From contig OX621252.1 in NCBI GenBank assembly GCA_951640165.1, positions 24,077,934-24,141,933 of the forward strand: DNA of 64,000 nt, given 5' to 3'. The notes under the pieces are model-generated. The model searched no databases and was not told the DNA's origin. It saw only the letters and a list, made by a program, of their open reading frames with translations. A program made the translations under genes and the position numbers. The DNA is from Pseudoips prasinana. Taxonomy: Eukaryota > Arthropoda > Insecta > Lepidoptera > Nolidae. Of this stretch, positions 20,952 through 31,449 are shown piece after piece (within the stretch, counting starts at the first letter, position 1; each line of letters starts with the position of its first letter).

Positions 20952-21089
20952 GTTTAAGCTACCTGAAATGTTTTCCGCCCACGACAACAATATATGAGAC
21001 CCTTACTGTTATGCTACACTGATGTAGCATAACAGTAAGGGTCTCATATATTGTTGTCGTGGGCGGAAAACATTTCAGGTAGCTTAAAC
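20952..21089. repeat. Perfect palindrome 2 (67-bp arms, loop CTGA)
   Basis: 20952-21018 and 21023-21089 are exact reverse complements, separated by CTGA, and start one base after palindrome 1. The arms are not AT-rich and match no other family in the window. Confidence 0.95.
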
Positions 21090-21159
21090 ACTGAGCCACA
21101 TGTATATATTGTGGTAATTGTTCTAACGCATGAAAAATAAATCAAATCGCCGCGATACA

Positions 21160-21310
21160 TCATCATCATCCTCATATCAGCCTAAAGATGCCCACTGCTG
21201 GACAAAGGCCTCCTCCACAAAGGTCTTACGCTATCCGCATCCAGCGACTTCCGGCGACCATCACAAGATCATTGCACCATATCGATCATCGATCATCTTG
21301 TAGGGTGCGG
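21160..21310 (-). mobile_element. RTE-1 LINE 3' fragment
   Basis: CATCATCATCATCCTCATAT, GCCCACTGCTGGACAAAGG and GCATCCAGCGACTTCCGG run to ATCATCTTGTAGGG, the reverse of the RTE-1 end. Confidence 0.7.
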
Positions 21311-21404
21311 TACAAGTACATAATATATTCCAATTATCTTTTTAATGATCTCAAATTATAAAATCTAGATATAATAGTTCTTTTAAGAATTGCCAAACAG
21401 AAGT

Positions 21405-21605
21405 AGCTCATCTACTTCTGCGGGGCACAATCCTCGACTACGGCTGAACCGACAGGGGTAGAAAGTTCTCGTGTGGCAACCATGAACTGGAAGACACAGG
21501 GTGGGCAGTCCCCCCCATAAGGTGAACCGACGTTCTTACAAGAGTCGAGGGAAGCCGCTAGATGCGACCTGCCATTGTGGAGATCGGCTGATATGATGAT
21601 GATGC
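21405..21605 (+). mobile_element. RTE-1 LINE 3' fragment in opposite orientation
   Basis: AGAAAGTTCTCGTGTGGC, GAAGACACAGGGTGGGCAG, GTGGAGATCGGCTGATATG and a GATGATGATGCTG tail. Part of the end is deleted. It forms an inverted pair with 21160-21310. Confidence 0.65.
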
Positions 21606-21784
21606 TGAGCCAGGACTTCTCTTTTATTTTATTTTTAAATTAAGTAGATCGCGATATAACCCGCATGGAGAGGGTGGTAACAAAACGTTCGTTAGAAATC
21701 TATATAATGTTCTCGGAACTATGACAAACGCATATTGGTTTACAAATACAGAAATGCACAAGTAGCTGGATGGGTCAATATTTG

Positions 21785-22052
21785 AAAATAATAATAATAT
21801 AATTATAATAATATTCTGGGACATTATTTACACACGGCCATCTGATCCCAAACTAAGTAGAGCTTGTACTATGGAAACCAGATAACCGATATACCTACTA
21901 CATATACTTTTTTTCTTTTGTAAATACATACTTATATACATCAATTACACTCACACTCACGACAAACAGACAAGTTCATGCACACAAATATCTGTCCTGG
22001 GTGGGAATCGAACCCACAACCTCCGGCGTGAACCACGCCAACAGGCCCGTCA
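21785..22052 (-). mobile_element. SINE-B, full length
   Basis: Minus strand head GACGGGCCTGTTGGCGTGG with B box GGGTTCGATTCCC, then ACATGAACTTG..., and the shared 3' end with AATAATATTATAAT tail. Confidence 0.85.
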
Positions 22053-22955
22053 AATGAGATACAGAAGGCGAATTTAAAAATGTTGCGCGTCCAAAACCTC
22101 TCCCTAAGAGATTAAGACTGTACCTACAAGTATGTGCAAAATGTTCGCGTATATACCTACAATCTTATGCGTAAGGCAGTCTATACAACAAACATGTATG
22201 TAGAACACACGCTCAATGTACCCGTATATGTAAACACACATTACCTCGGCATTCACTCTCGCTGACCTCACTATTCCTTTGAACTCGACTTGGACTGTCT
22301 AGTTTTGATACTTGCAAAAGATCTTCAAGTTACTGAGATTTACGAAATGTAATGGTCATTTTATATTTTGATTATTGCGTAGTTTGCGAATCATGGGTCG
22401 GGCCAAATTGTATTATGGAGATTTTTCGGCAAAAAAATAGCCAGGAGTAGCCCGTGTCTCGGAGAGTAATGCGTAAGCTGTTGGTAATTCGGATCTTTCC
22501 CTGGTGGTGTCTTGGTTTTTCACCTGATAATTTTCCTGGAGGGTCACAGTCTCGTCGTACCATAATTGGCCAAAGCCGAAATTGACCAGGATCACTAATG
22601 ATATAATCACCATCTACATAAAAAATTACGTTTTTATGGCCTATGTTATAATTCCAACATCCCAATGATATTATATTAGGTTACTTTTTTTTTATAATTT
22701 AAATTAACTATAAACTTTCTTGTTTTATTAAAGCCATCGCGCGCACTAGGTAAATGAATCCCTGTGTCGCGGAGTACCTACTTTACAAACGTATAATTGA
22801 CGGAGGTTACATACTCGAATGTGTATATCATATTGCAATATTTTTGACAGTTTAAATAACAAGAATTCAGAAAGTATTTAAATATGAAAATGTAAGTACC
22901 TAAGTATTAAGAGTGTATTTTACTTATTGAGACTATTGGCATGGCACGTTATGTC
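22053..22955. other. No gene; unique DNA
   Basis: No family matches. Frames at 22372-22665 overlap each other and show no known domain. Confidence 0.3.
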
Positions 22956-23120
22956 TTATATCTTGGGACAACTAACACTGCCATCTGATCCCAAACAACT
23001 CAGAGCCTGTACTATGGCATCCAGAAAACTGATAAATAAACTTAGAGAAAAAGACACACCCAGACACAGAAGAAATAATCTTATATATGTTAAATTCATC
23101 ACGCAAATATATGTCACGGT
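22956..23120 (-). mobile_element. SINE-C 3' and body fragment
   Basis: CTTGGGACAACTAACACTGC, CCATCTGATCCCAAA, ACTATGGCATCCAG and CACACCCAGACACAGAAG match the reverse of SINE-C. The tRNA-like head is missing. Confidence 0.7.
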
Positions 23121-23329
23121 GTATGCATGACACTGTTTGAAAAATATAATAACGATTCAGCATACATCTTACATTTTTACGAAATTAACTTAAATCTTTA
23201 ATAATGATACAATTATTTGTTAAGTGTTATTTATAGAAACACTACCATTCCTTGTAGTTTTTTTACGTACATATATCTTTGTTTTGGATAACAAGTTGTC
23301 TATATGTGTAAAGTTCAAATTTACGCCTT

Positions 23330-23858
23330 ACGCCCGAACAATCTCATATTAACCTACCAGTCTTACCGCAAACCACATCGAATTAACCCTCCAACATATC
23401 GATGTCATCAATGAACACATGTTCTGTCTAACCCGTCTAATGGCTCTCACTATCGTATACCGCGCTGTGGTGCAAGAACACCGTAAGTGGAATTTACCAC
23501 AAAACGAAAGCCTTTGATTCTATCGAAACATGGGCCGTGCTGAAGTTCTCATAAGGTGCCAAATCAACTACCGGTATATCGAGGTGATAAAGTGCTTGTA
23601 TGAAAACGCCACTATGTCAGTGTGACTCCAGGACCAGAACTCGAAACCTATCCACTTGCAGCGAGGCGTGAGACAGGGAGATGTTATATCTCCGAAACTG
23701 TTCACCGCTGCATTGGAAGATGTCTTCAAGCTTCTGGACTGGAAAGGCCTTGGCATCAATGTCAATAGCGAGAACATCACTCACCTTCGATTTGCCGATG
23801 ATATAGTAGTCATGACTGAGACCATGGAAGACCTCGGTACAATGCTCGATGATACATG
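23330..23858 (+). pseudogene. RTE-type LINE reverse-transcriptase palm remnant
   Basis: The best-kept frame, about 23560-23858, reads INYRYIEVIKCLYENATMSV, a stop, then LQRGVRQGDVISPKLF and HLRFADDIVVMTE. RGVRQGD...SP is RT motif 4 and FADD is the catalytic motif 5 core. An in-frame TGA (probably from CGA), an upstream frameshift near the AFDS motif 3 region and a stop at 23856 make it non-functional. The wording resembles RTE-clade endonuclease-RTs of insects. Neither the endonuclease domain nor the 3' tail is present. Whether it derives from RTE-1 cannot be told, as the segments do not overlap. Confidence 0.82.
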
Positions 23859-23859
23859 A

Positions 23860-24514
23860 ATATAGCACTACTATAAACTATTTTTACATCTAGTAAGGTT
23901 CCGATTCATGATCCATATTTGGATAGGCATAATTGTCTGATAATAATGGATCAATATATTTTTGGGCATGAACCAATAACCGATTTTAAATAAAATATAG
24001 ATATAATCTAAACCTTGTTTCAATTCAATAACTACATTTTGGCACTAATACTATTAAAAATTTAAGTATTAAAATTAACAATATAATAATAAAAATATTG
24101 TTTTTTTAAATTAGTACAACATGCATGGATTATAGTGGTAATACATCTATGTAACATACATCATCATCTATACAACATATCGAAATGTATTGAACATACA
24201 AATCTACCAACTATAACCACATATTCATGTCGCCTATTACGGATATGTACAGTGAGCGAATAAGATAAATAATAATAATATATTAATTAAATAAATGTTT
24301 ATCTTCTCAATTTGTATTATCACAACATTACTATTTTAAAAGTGAAAGTTAGTGATGATTTGTTGTGTGATCGAGTATGTTTCTTCCTCTTCAGGTTTTC
24401 AGTCAACGTGGTGTTGACAAAAAAAATAGTTTTGGTAATTAAGAGTGTAATATCTTCGATAAATGAAAAATAGTTCGTTTTAAGTGTAAGAACGAAGCAC
24501 AAATTACATACTAA
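23860..24514. other. No gene; AT-rich unique DNA
   Basis: Nothing recognised beyond short AT repeats such as AATAATAATATATTAATT. Confidence 0.35.
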
Positions 24515-24652
24515 CTGATATACTATATACACCACTTTTCTTTTGTAAATACATACTTATATAGATAATTACCACAGACTCCGAACAAACAGACCTGTTC
24601 ATGTTCGCCTCCACCACCTATCTGACCTGGGTGGGAATCGAACCCACGACCC
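24515..24652 (-). mobile_element. SINE-B head and body fragment
   Basis: CTTTTGTAAATACATACTTA, AACAGACCTGTTCATG, and a good B box in reverse (GGGTGGGAATCGAACCCACG). It stops before the A box. Confidence 0.7.
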
Positions 24653-25072
24653 GCGAACTAAAATATCTTTAATTGCCAGTCTTGTATTTTTCTATAGCCA
24701 TGGAGAAGAACACTCTTAAAATCAAATTTCAATAAAATAAGTTTTTGGGACATCACATCATATCTCAAAAACTTGTCAAAACACACATACGTCATTTGGT
24801 TATCACTCTACGATACGTAGTAGGTAATACGGTCGTAGTACAACGAGACTACATAGTGTAGGTACATAACTATGTGGTATTACGCTGTGGGTCAAGGCAG
24901 CACTTTCACTGTCTTTGATTACACGAGCTCCAAGGATTACTTGGTTGGGTTGCAATATGCAATACACTACATAGTCACGATATTAAAGTTTACTACAACT
25001 TCAAAGGGAATAACATATTTGTTTTGGCGTTATTTACTGAGGTAGGGGACCGAGTTTTTCGCTATACTTGAC

Positions 25073-25283
25073 TGCACGTGTGGCGCAGCGGCTAAGAAAG
25101 TCGCCTCGCTGCTTCGTGTCGCAGGTTCGAGTCCCGCGCCTGACAACTATGTGTGTGAACCATAATAACCAACCAAATAGTTATTCTGAGTCTGGATTTA
25201 ATTTGTGTCCGTCTATTATATGTTTGTAAAGTACCCCGCGACACAGGGATCAGATTCCCTAGTACGGGCGATGTTTTTATAAA
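25073..25283 (+). mobile_element. SINE-D, full length
   Basis: Head GCACGTGTGGCGCAGCGGC with B box CAGGTTCGAGTCCC, body TGTGTGAACCATAATAACC, and a 3' end GTACCCCGCGACACAGGG...GCGGGCGATG plus an A-rich tail. Copies lie at 32.8 (minus), 41.0, 45.1, 45.9 and 46.2 kb. Confidence 0.85.
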
Positions 25284-25489
25284 AAAAAGAACATAAAACT
25301 TGCTTCTGCTTTTCTTTAAATTAACCAATTGTGACAAAATTTGTATGTATGTACTTAAAATTGGCTAATAAGCACCGAAGCAATATTTTCGTAACATGCA
25401 TTTAGAACAGAACGAGGAAGCCTTGATGATGAAGCCTGACTTCACATCATCTTCAAAGCTTCCCCTTTCTCTTCTAAAACTAGTATACT

Positions 25490-25645
25490 CGTTGAAGAGT
25501 TGTTCAAGCCGCACAGAAGGCCTCAGACATAGCTGAACGACTGTTGTCAAGGACTACAACTAGGACCGTCAGCTTAACGTGCCCTCCGAAGCACCGAGGG
25601 CTCAGAATTTAAACCACTTTGGTGGTCACCCAGCTATGGACTTTA
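25490..25645 (+). repeat. Repeat W, left part
   Basis: AGTTGTTCAAGCCGCAC, GGCCTCAGACATAGCTGAAC, CCCTCCGAAGCACCGAGG and GGTCACCCAGCTATGGACT. It continues after SINE-E at 26033. Other copies are at 36.1, 41.4 (minus) and 62.8 kb. Confidence 0.6.
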
Positions 25646-25656
25646 CTACTATTGTC

Positions 25657-26031
25657 TGCCTCGTTGGTCTAGCGGTAGCGTGTTCAACCGCAGATAATGA
25701 GGTCCTGGGTTCAAACCCAGGTCGGACCAAAAAGTGATTTTGGGATTTTTCCGTAAAAATAAATTTTCCAGTGTCAGCCCGAAGTCTGGGAGTTGGCGGT
25801 ATTACACCCCTGTGCCTCGGAGAGCACGTAAAGCCGTCGGTCCTATACCTGACCTCTATTCGGCCGTGTCGCTAGTCGTCCCATCGGATCAAGAGAGTGA
25901 TGGAATAGAAAGTGCCCCTGTGTTTGCGAACACACTTGTGCACTATAATATGTCCTGCGCAATTGGCTAGTCTCCATTGAGACTGGCCGCCGTGGCCGAA
26001 ATTCGGTCGGGAGGACATCATCATCATCGTC
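25657..26031 (+). mobile_element. SINE-E, full length (about 375 bp), inserted in repeat W
   Basis: The tRNA-like head (TCGTTGGTCTAGCGGTAGCG, B box GGGTTCAAACCC) is followed by GTGATTTTGGGATTTTTCCG, AGCCCGAAGTCTGGGAG, CGGAGAGCACGTAAAG and GCCGTGGCCGAAATTCGG. It ends in ATCATCATC. The acceptor stem does not pair, so it is not a tRNA gene. It is the reference copy for the inverted one at 40.0 kb. Confidence 0.85.
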
Positions 26032-26125
26032 ATCATTATGGACTGACTGCAAGCCTAGTTGCTTAACCTCGCCGATCACTTACGGACCAGTGAGAGCAAT
26101 GAGCGATAATCGTTATGTAGAGACA
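26032..26125 (+). repeat. Repeat W, right part
   Basis: TGGACTGACTGCAAGCCTAG, TTGCTTAACCTCGCCGATC and ACTTACGGACCAGTGAG resume repeat W. The word TATGGACT is repeated on both sides of SINE-E and may be its target duplication. Confidence 0.6.
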
Positions 26126-26580
26126 GTTGTCCGTGATAAGCCAACGCTATCCAATAAATCACCACAACACTGTTTCTACAAGTATCCTAGGTGTAACAAC
26201 CGTATCTTCTGAATATATAGTGATACCTCATATGTCAACGGGCGCCATGCAATCCATTTCGCAAGATCACTTTCCCCGTCTTAAATGGAGTTCAAAGGCT
26301 TCCGGTTCACTGTTTACACTTAGGAACAAATGGCTATGCATAGAGTTGTACCTACGTTGAATGTTGTATATTGTATGAATATACAAACTCGAGTTAAAGG
26401 CAAAAGTGGCCTAACCTAAGCTGGCTTAATACATTTATAAATACAGTAACGAGGCACCTAAGAGATTAATTCCATAGTTAAATGAAATAGTTATTTTAAT
26501 GAAGTATTATTTAAATGATTGATAAACATATTTACAGAGTATTTCTTGTCAGTATACACCGAGAAATTTCCTGGAGTAGT
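26126..26580. other. No gene; nothing recognised
   Basis: Unique sequence. The open frame 26127-26360 shows no known domain. Confidence 0.3.
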
Positions 26581-26838
26581 AATAATAATATTAAATTCTT
26601 GATTCTTGGGACAACTGCCACCTGATCCCAAACTAGGCAGGCCTATACTATGGCAACCAAACAACTTATAAACCAACTTATATATTTCTAAATGCATGCG
26701 TTTTATAGATACATTACACCCAGACACAGAACAAATAATCGTGCTCATCACACAAACATTTGTCCCGGGTGGTGGGAATCGAACCTTCGACCCCAGGCTT
26801 AACAGTCAGTGTCATTAACCACTAGACCAACAGGCCAG
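26581..26838 (-). mobile_element. SINE-C, full length
   Basis: Minus strand head GGCCTGTTGGTCTAGTGGTT with B box region AGGTTCGATTCCC, then body AAATGTTTGTGTGATGAGC and the shared 3' end with TATTATTATTA tail. Confidence 0.85.
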
Positions 26839-26892
26839 GTATTGAGAATCATCTATGAGATATCACCTAAAGACATGCACAAATTGGCTATA

Positions 26893-27034
26893 GGTACAGA
26901 CGCCAGCACATCAAGCTTCACCAATCTGTCATATTTCCCCAATTGAAAATGAAACTTATGCTTATGTGATAAAGTTGAAAATTTATAAAATAAACTTGAC
27001 AGATTGGGGTAGCTGGATGTGCTGGCGTCGGTAC
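26893..27034. mobile_element. MITE-B, complete
   Basis: Tips GTACAGACGCCAGCACATC and GATGTGCTGGCGTCGGTAC. Its middle (CCCCAATTGAAAATGAAAC) is inverted relative to the copies at 3.6 and 51.8 kb. Confidence 0.8.
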
Positions 27035-28115
27035 GTCTGGCGCAATGGTTCGGTCTTATTGTTTCGGTTTCGATCAGCGCATATATACCTACTTATACTA
27101 TATGTAACTATTTATTTAACCCGTAAATGTTTGTTCTGAGTCATAGTTATAGTACGCTTAGAATAACATCTATCGTGGCCTATCATGGTAGTGAGGCATC
27201 GGTTTTAAGATATAGTATTATAGTGTAGGACAAAACAACATACTTTAACAACGCTTATGTCCCTGTCTATATGCAGTGTATCAAACCTCGAATCATGCAT
27301 ACTATTATTTAAAAAGCTATATATACTAACATTACCTTGTATGTTAATTTCCGAGTAAATTAAATTCCGATTTCTGTATTCGTAAAAAAAGCATGGAACT
27401 TTTTAGAACGGCGACAAAGATGTATCCCACCAAAAACATTCTGTAAAAAATAGCTAAGTCTTGATGGAGCTGTTAGTTTATCTCTAAAAAGTAATGAATT
27501 CTCCAAACAAAGTTGAGCCAAGTCTAAGGTTTCTGACTGTAATCTCTTTATTATTATATTTAATGTTATGTGACTTGGCCGTTGACGGTTGAACCTTTTT
27601 TACACGTTAGTGGGTACAGGTTACGGTTTCTCATCAGGGTCACTAGGTAGTCCAGATTGTCCATGATGTTTTGATAGTTTTTACTCTATGTGGGCGTGAA
27701 ACTCTACCTCTGTACTAAATTTCAGCGCTCTAGGCCAATGGGAAGTACCAGTTCTATTTTGTTGAACATGTGTCAGTGCCAAAAATTCGAAACTTTGCTT
27801 TCACTTAGCTTCGGAACTGAAAGATCTACCGACTCGAAATTGCACAAGCAAAACCTGGATTTCAAGTGTGTAATTATAGCTTATTAGATGAGGAAAATTT
27901 CAACGTTCTAGTCCCATCCAGAGGTTCTCAAACAGGGGCCTGAAAATGCGGCGAAATGTTTCCAGAAAAGGATGGTACGGCAGTGTTGCTTCGCGCTCGA
28001 CTTGGCGGGGGCACTGCCGAGCCCCCAGATCCGCAAAATACGAGAAAACCTAATAGACTTGTAATGCAATTAAAAACCGAAATCATGTTACTCTCGAAGA
28101 ATTACTAAGCAATGA
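27035..28115. other. No gene; possible unnamed repeats
   Basis: 27690-27770 (GTACTAAATTTCAGCGCTCT, GGCCAATGGGAAGTACC) resembles a common lepidopteran dispersed sequence but has no second copy here. 27900-28080 is GC-rich and unique. The frame at 27690-27887 is judged a chance frame. Confidence 0.3.
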
Positions 28116-28119
28116 GTGC

Positions 28120-28270
28120 CACAATATTTAATGCCATGTCGACATATCTATGTTACTAGAAATAATAATGTATACAACTATATTACTACAAACACGTTCT
28201 GACTATTAACAAGCGCTTTTTTAAAGTCTACGTGAATAAAAACGGTTTTATTTATTTATTATTTTATTTT
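28120..28270 (+). mobile_element. LINE-T 3' end
   Basis: ATATCTATGTTACTAGAAAT, AATGTATACAACTATATTAC, GCGCTTTTTTAAAGTCTACG and GTGAATAAAAACGG match the other LINE-T copies. Confidence 0.68.
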
Positions 28271-28920
28271 ACAGATCTTAAAATATTGCCGGTTGTACGC
28301 TTTCAACAAAGATTAAGAGCATGCTTTAGAACAAACTTACTTTTCTTCTTTATTTTAATTTTATGTATGTTAACTTAAGTAATGAAACTATAATAATAAT
28401 AAAAAATATAAATTTTAATATAGTTGGTTGGTAGTACCAACCAACTTGGGTTGCTTTTGTTATTTTAGCATTTGGTCTCCACGAGACAGGCTCGAACTAG
28501 TGTGGTCATAAGTTAATGAAAAATATTTCCTTCTTGTTACAAAATTGTAATTTCACTGTTATATGTAAAATAGTTAAGGAATATGTAAATAAATCTTTAT
28601 CTTATCTTATCTATAAATGAATTTTTAACAAGGGACCAAAAATCATAATTATTACATTTTATTTTGACTAGCTTATTTTTTTATGACATTATTATAAATT
28701 TGATTGTGTATTTATGACTAAGTTATTTTGAACTAAAGCTGAGGCCATATGCCAATGTGTAACATCAATATGTAACCAAGTTGGGCATTTATTCAGTAAG
28801 TTTAGGTGTTTCAGCGTCCGTTTTGGCGCGTATCTGATTATTTTCTGCTATTTCAATTAAGCCTGCTTCCCTTCATTCTCTCTTCTTCTCTTTTTCTCTT
28901 CTTCTCTTCTCTCACAATAC
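28271..28920. other. No gene; AT-rich DNA with small palindrome and pyrimidine tract
   Basis: 28422-28446 is a palindrome with 12-bp arms (AGTTGGTTGGTA / TACCAACCAACT) around one base. A TATCTTATCTTATC run near 28600 may be a LINE tail. A CT-rich tract lies at 28868-28915. Confidence 0.45.
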
Positions 28921-28924
28921 AAAG

Positions 28925-29115
28925 TAGTTAAATAAATAAAAAAGGTTATTTATTATTCACGTAGACTTTAAAAAAGCGCGTAAATAGTCAGAACATGTTT
29001 GTAGTAATATAATTAATTATACGCATAATTATTTTTAGTTACATAGATATTTAGGTAAACGGATTGTATGAAAATAGTTTTATTACAGTAATTATATTTA
29101 GCTAGCTTGTATTAA
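28925..29115 (-). mobile_element. LINE-T 3' end
   Basis: AAAAAGGTTATTTATTATTC, ACGTAGACTTTAAAAAAGCG and CAGAACATGTTTGTAGTAAT are the reverse of LINE-T. Confidence 0.68.
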
Positions 29116-29519
29116 GTTATTGTAACTATTTTAAGACTCGTTACAATGAATCCAGTGATTTCGTTATAAGAACATCAATTTAAAAGTCGTTCTAGAGTCA
29201 CCGTTCCTCCACAAATATTAAAATGTATTTCTTAATAAGTATTATTATTTTTTCCGTTCCGTGTACCATATCTTATTGCTATTACCGAATTTTTACACCT
29301 ATTTTACCCTATTTTATTTCATACACATCACGCGGCAAGAGTTGTATGAAATTCTAAAGGGTTGAAGCTTTTGTAATCTATTTATTTTTATTTTAAATAA
29401 AAATAATAAAAAAATATCTATGGCTTATTTTTTTGGACAGTGCTCATTAGGCAATATAAAAATATTAAACTTTAAATATTTGCTTTTTACTATTACTAGA
29501 GCTTGCTAAATTATTTTTA

Positions 29520-29707
29520 TCACACTAATATTATAAAGGCGAAAGTTTGCGAGTGTTTGAGTGTGTATGTATGTTTGCTACTTTTCACGTCTAAACAGCT
29601 CGAGCGATTTTAATAAAATTTGGTATGGAATTAGCTGACACCCTGGATTGCCACATAGGCTATAATTTATGAAATTTAACGTAGGTAAAACCGCGAGGCA
29701 CAGCTAG
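29520..29707 (+). mobile_element. Heli-2 non-autonomous Helitron-like element
   Basis: It starts TCACACTAATATTATAAAGG, contains TTCACGTCTAAACAGCTCG and ATTTGGTATGGAATTAGC, and ends in CCGCGAGGCACAG plus CTAG. It sits between A (29519) and T (29708). Confidence 0.76.
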
Positions 29708-29714
29708 TAATTAA

Positions 29715-30200
29715 TAGTAAGTAACAGTACTGAGAACATAATATATTTTGTTATAAAAGAGATGTAATTGTACGCCTTTGTCGACGTTCTACATTCGTAT
29801 TACAAAACTCATACCTTTGTAAATAGGATCCGTACATAATATACCTAACTACCCTCCACCTACTCACACCCCACGCATCCTAACAAAGATATCTAAACCC
29901 AAAACCGACCGACAAGTCCCCCCGCGTACGATTAAAGAAAATTATAACGCGGGCTTTATCGACCGGCCAAATACGAAGGCGACGTTGCCTAGCAACCAGG
30001 ACCAACGAAACCAACCAGCCAACGAGCCTAACCCTTCAGATGCCGCGAACCGCTTACTTTGCGGCTAGGGACGACGCGGGGGACACAAACCCCCGTTTTT
30101 CGGCATTGATCCGGACTCCACCGCGCCTGCGTGTTAAACGAAAAACGAATCGAGGAAAAGCAAGGTCACATCACTACAAGTTCTTTTTTCAAATTCGAAT
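29715..30200. other. Unique CpG-rich island with an X-box
   Basis: 29830-30150 is rich in GC and CpG relative to its surroundings and matches no repeat here. It includes the perfect X-box at 29984-29996. It could be a promoter or enhancer of an unannotated or distant gene. Confidence 0.4.
29984..29996. promoter_or_regulatory. Candidate X-box (RFX-type site)
   Basis: GTTGCCTAGCAAC fits the RFX consensus of two inverted half sites (GTTGCC and AGCAAC) around one base. RFX factors drive ciliary genes in sensory neurons and sperm of animals. The site is seen directly; its use is inference. Confidence 0.4.
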
Positions 30201-31244
30201 ATTGAATGGAGAATGATCGAGTTCAGAAATGTTGCTTGTAGCGCTTCGTACGTTCAGTAGGACAGTGAGCGCCGAGCTGGATAGACGTATCTATGGACAG
30301 ATAGGTCTAAGATGCTCATGATACCTTAACACTTAAATCACAACAGACAAGATCGGCAAGGCGGAGATCACAAGACTTGACAGGATTGCGTGCTTTCCGA
30401 GGCACGGGTTGTGACTCCAATCCCAATCACACTTATTGACTCAACGTGACAGTCATGTAAATACTTATCTTATCAATAAGCTTAATCAAGTGACTTTAAA
30501 TTCCATATCTTTTTTTTTTGTCATCCAATTCGTCGCCACATTTTGCGTTGAAAACCTATTGCAACAACGTTTACACATCCATTCATTCGTATTCGACAAA
30601 TATCGATATTATGAAATCGCATACGATGCGAACATGCGACGAGAACGCTGTCTGGCACATTTGGCTAACTATTGACTTTACAAGTTCTATTATCGGACTC
30701 AAATATTAGCGTTTTCAACTCAAAACGCACTAGTGCATAAATAATGGCCTCTCACTCGAATTTTGTCCATGATGGTCAGTCTCAGCGGAGACGGCTTAGA
30801 CTAGTGTGTGTATTCAAACACAGATAAACTATCTACTCCCTTACATACTCACATTTTATTCAAAAGGCCGAGTTACGCGTCTTCGAAATACGATTACGAA
30901 AATCACTTTCTTAATTATTTCGGGGTACTAGTCAGAATACTTCTTCGCTCCTGCGAAGAAGTATTCTGATAACTTTTCTAAGTTATAACACGGCACAAGT
31001 TTTAACTATTATAATGTACGTTTACTATACGTCTTATCGTCATTATTAAATATACATACTAAAAGAATTATGTCTATAATTTTAATTTTACTCGTAATTC
31101 ATTTTACATATTTTCGATACGACCACTTAAGTTTGTTTGGACTCGAAATTTAGAAAAAAACTCGCAACTAATGAGTCGTGAGTTTCTTCCTCAAATCTAC
31201 ATTAGAGAATCTACAAAAAAAAAACCGGTGAACCCAGTGAATAA
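30201..31244. other. No gene; unique DNA
   Basis: Frames at 30436-30709 show no domain I recognise. The only structure is the palindrome at 30932-30969. Confidence 0.3.
30932..30969. repeat. Short-loop perfect palindrome (17-bp arms, loop TCCT)
   Basis: TCAGAATACTTCTTCGC and its exact complement flank four bases. No TE context is seen. Confidence 0.88.
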
Positions 31245-31449
31245 GACGGGCCAGTTGGCGTGGTTGGCAAATGCTTGCTTGTCACGCCGGAGGTCGTGGT
31301 TTCGATTTCCACCCGGGACAAATATTTGTGTGCATGAACATGTCTGTTTGTCCTGAGTCTGGGTGTAATTATCGATATAAGTATGTATTTACAAAAGAAA
31401 AGCAGTATATGTAGTATACCAGTTATCTGGTTTCCATAGTACAAGCTCT
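31245..31449 (+). mobile_element. SINE-B, 3' end truncated
   Basis: GACGGGCCAGTTGGCGTGG head, B box GGTTTCGATTTCC, CATGAACATGTCTGTTTG and TGGTTTCCATAGTACAAGC, then it breaks off into T-rich DNA. Confidence 0.83.

Noticed and set aside
25657..25730. A tRNA-like sequence with good B box and T stem
   Set aside because: The acceptor stem does not pair and the sequence continues directly into a dispersed 375-bp element seen again at 40.0 kb. It is the head of SINE-E.
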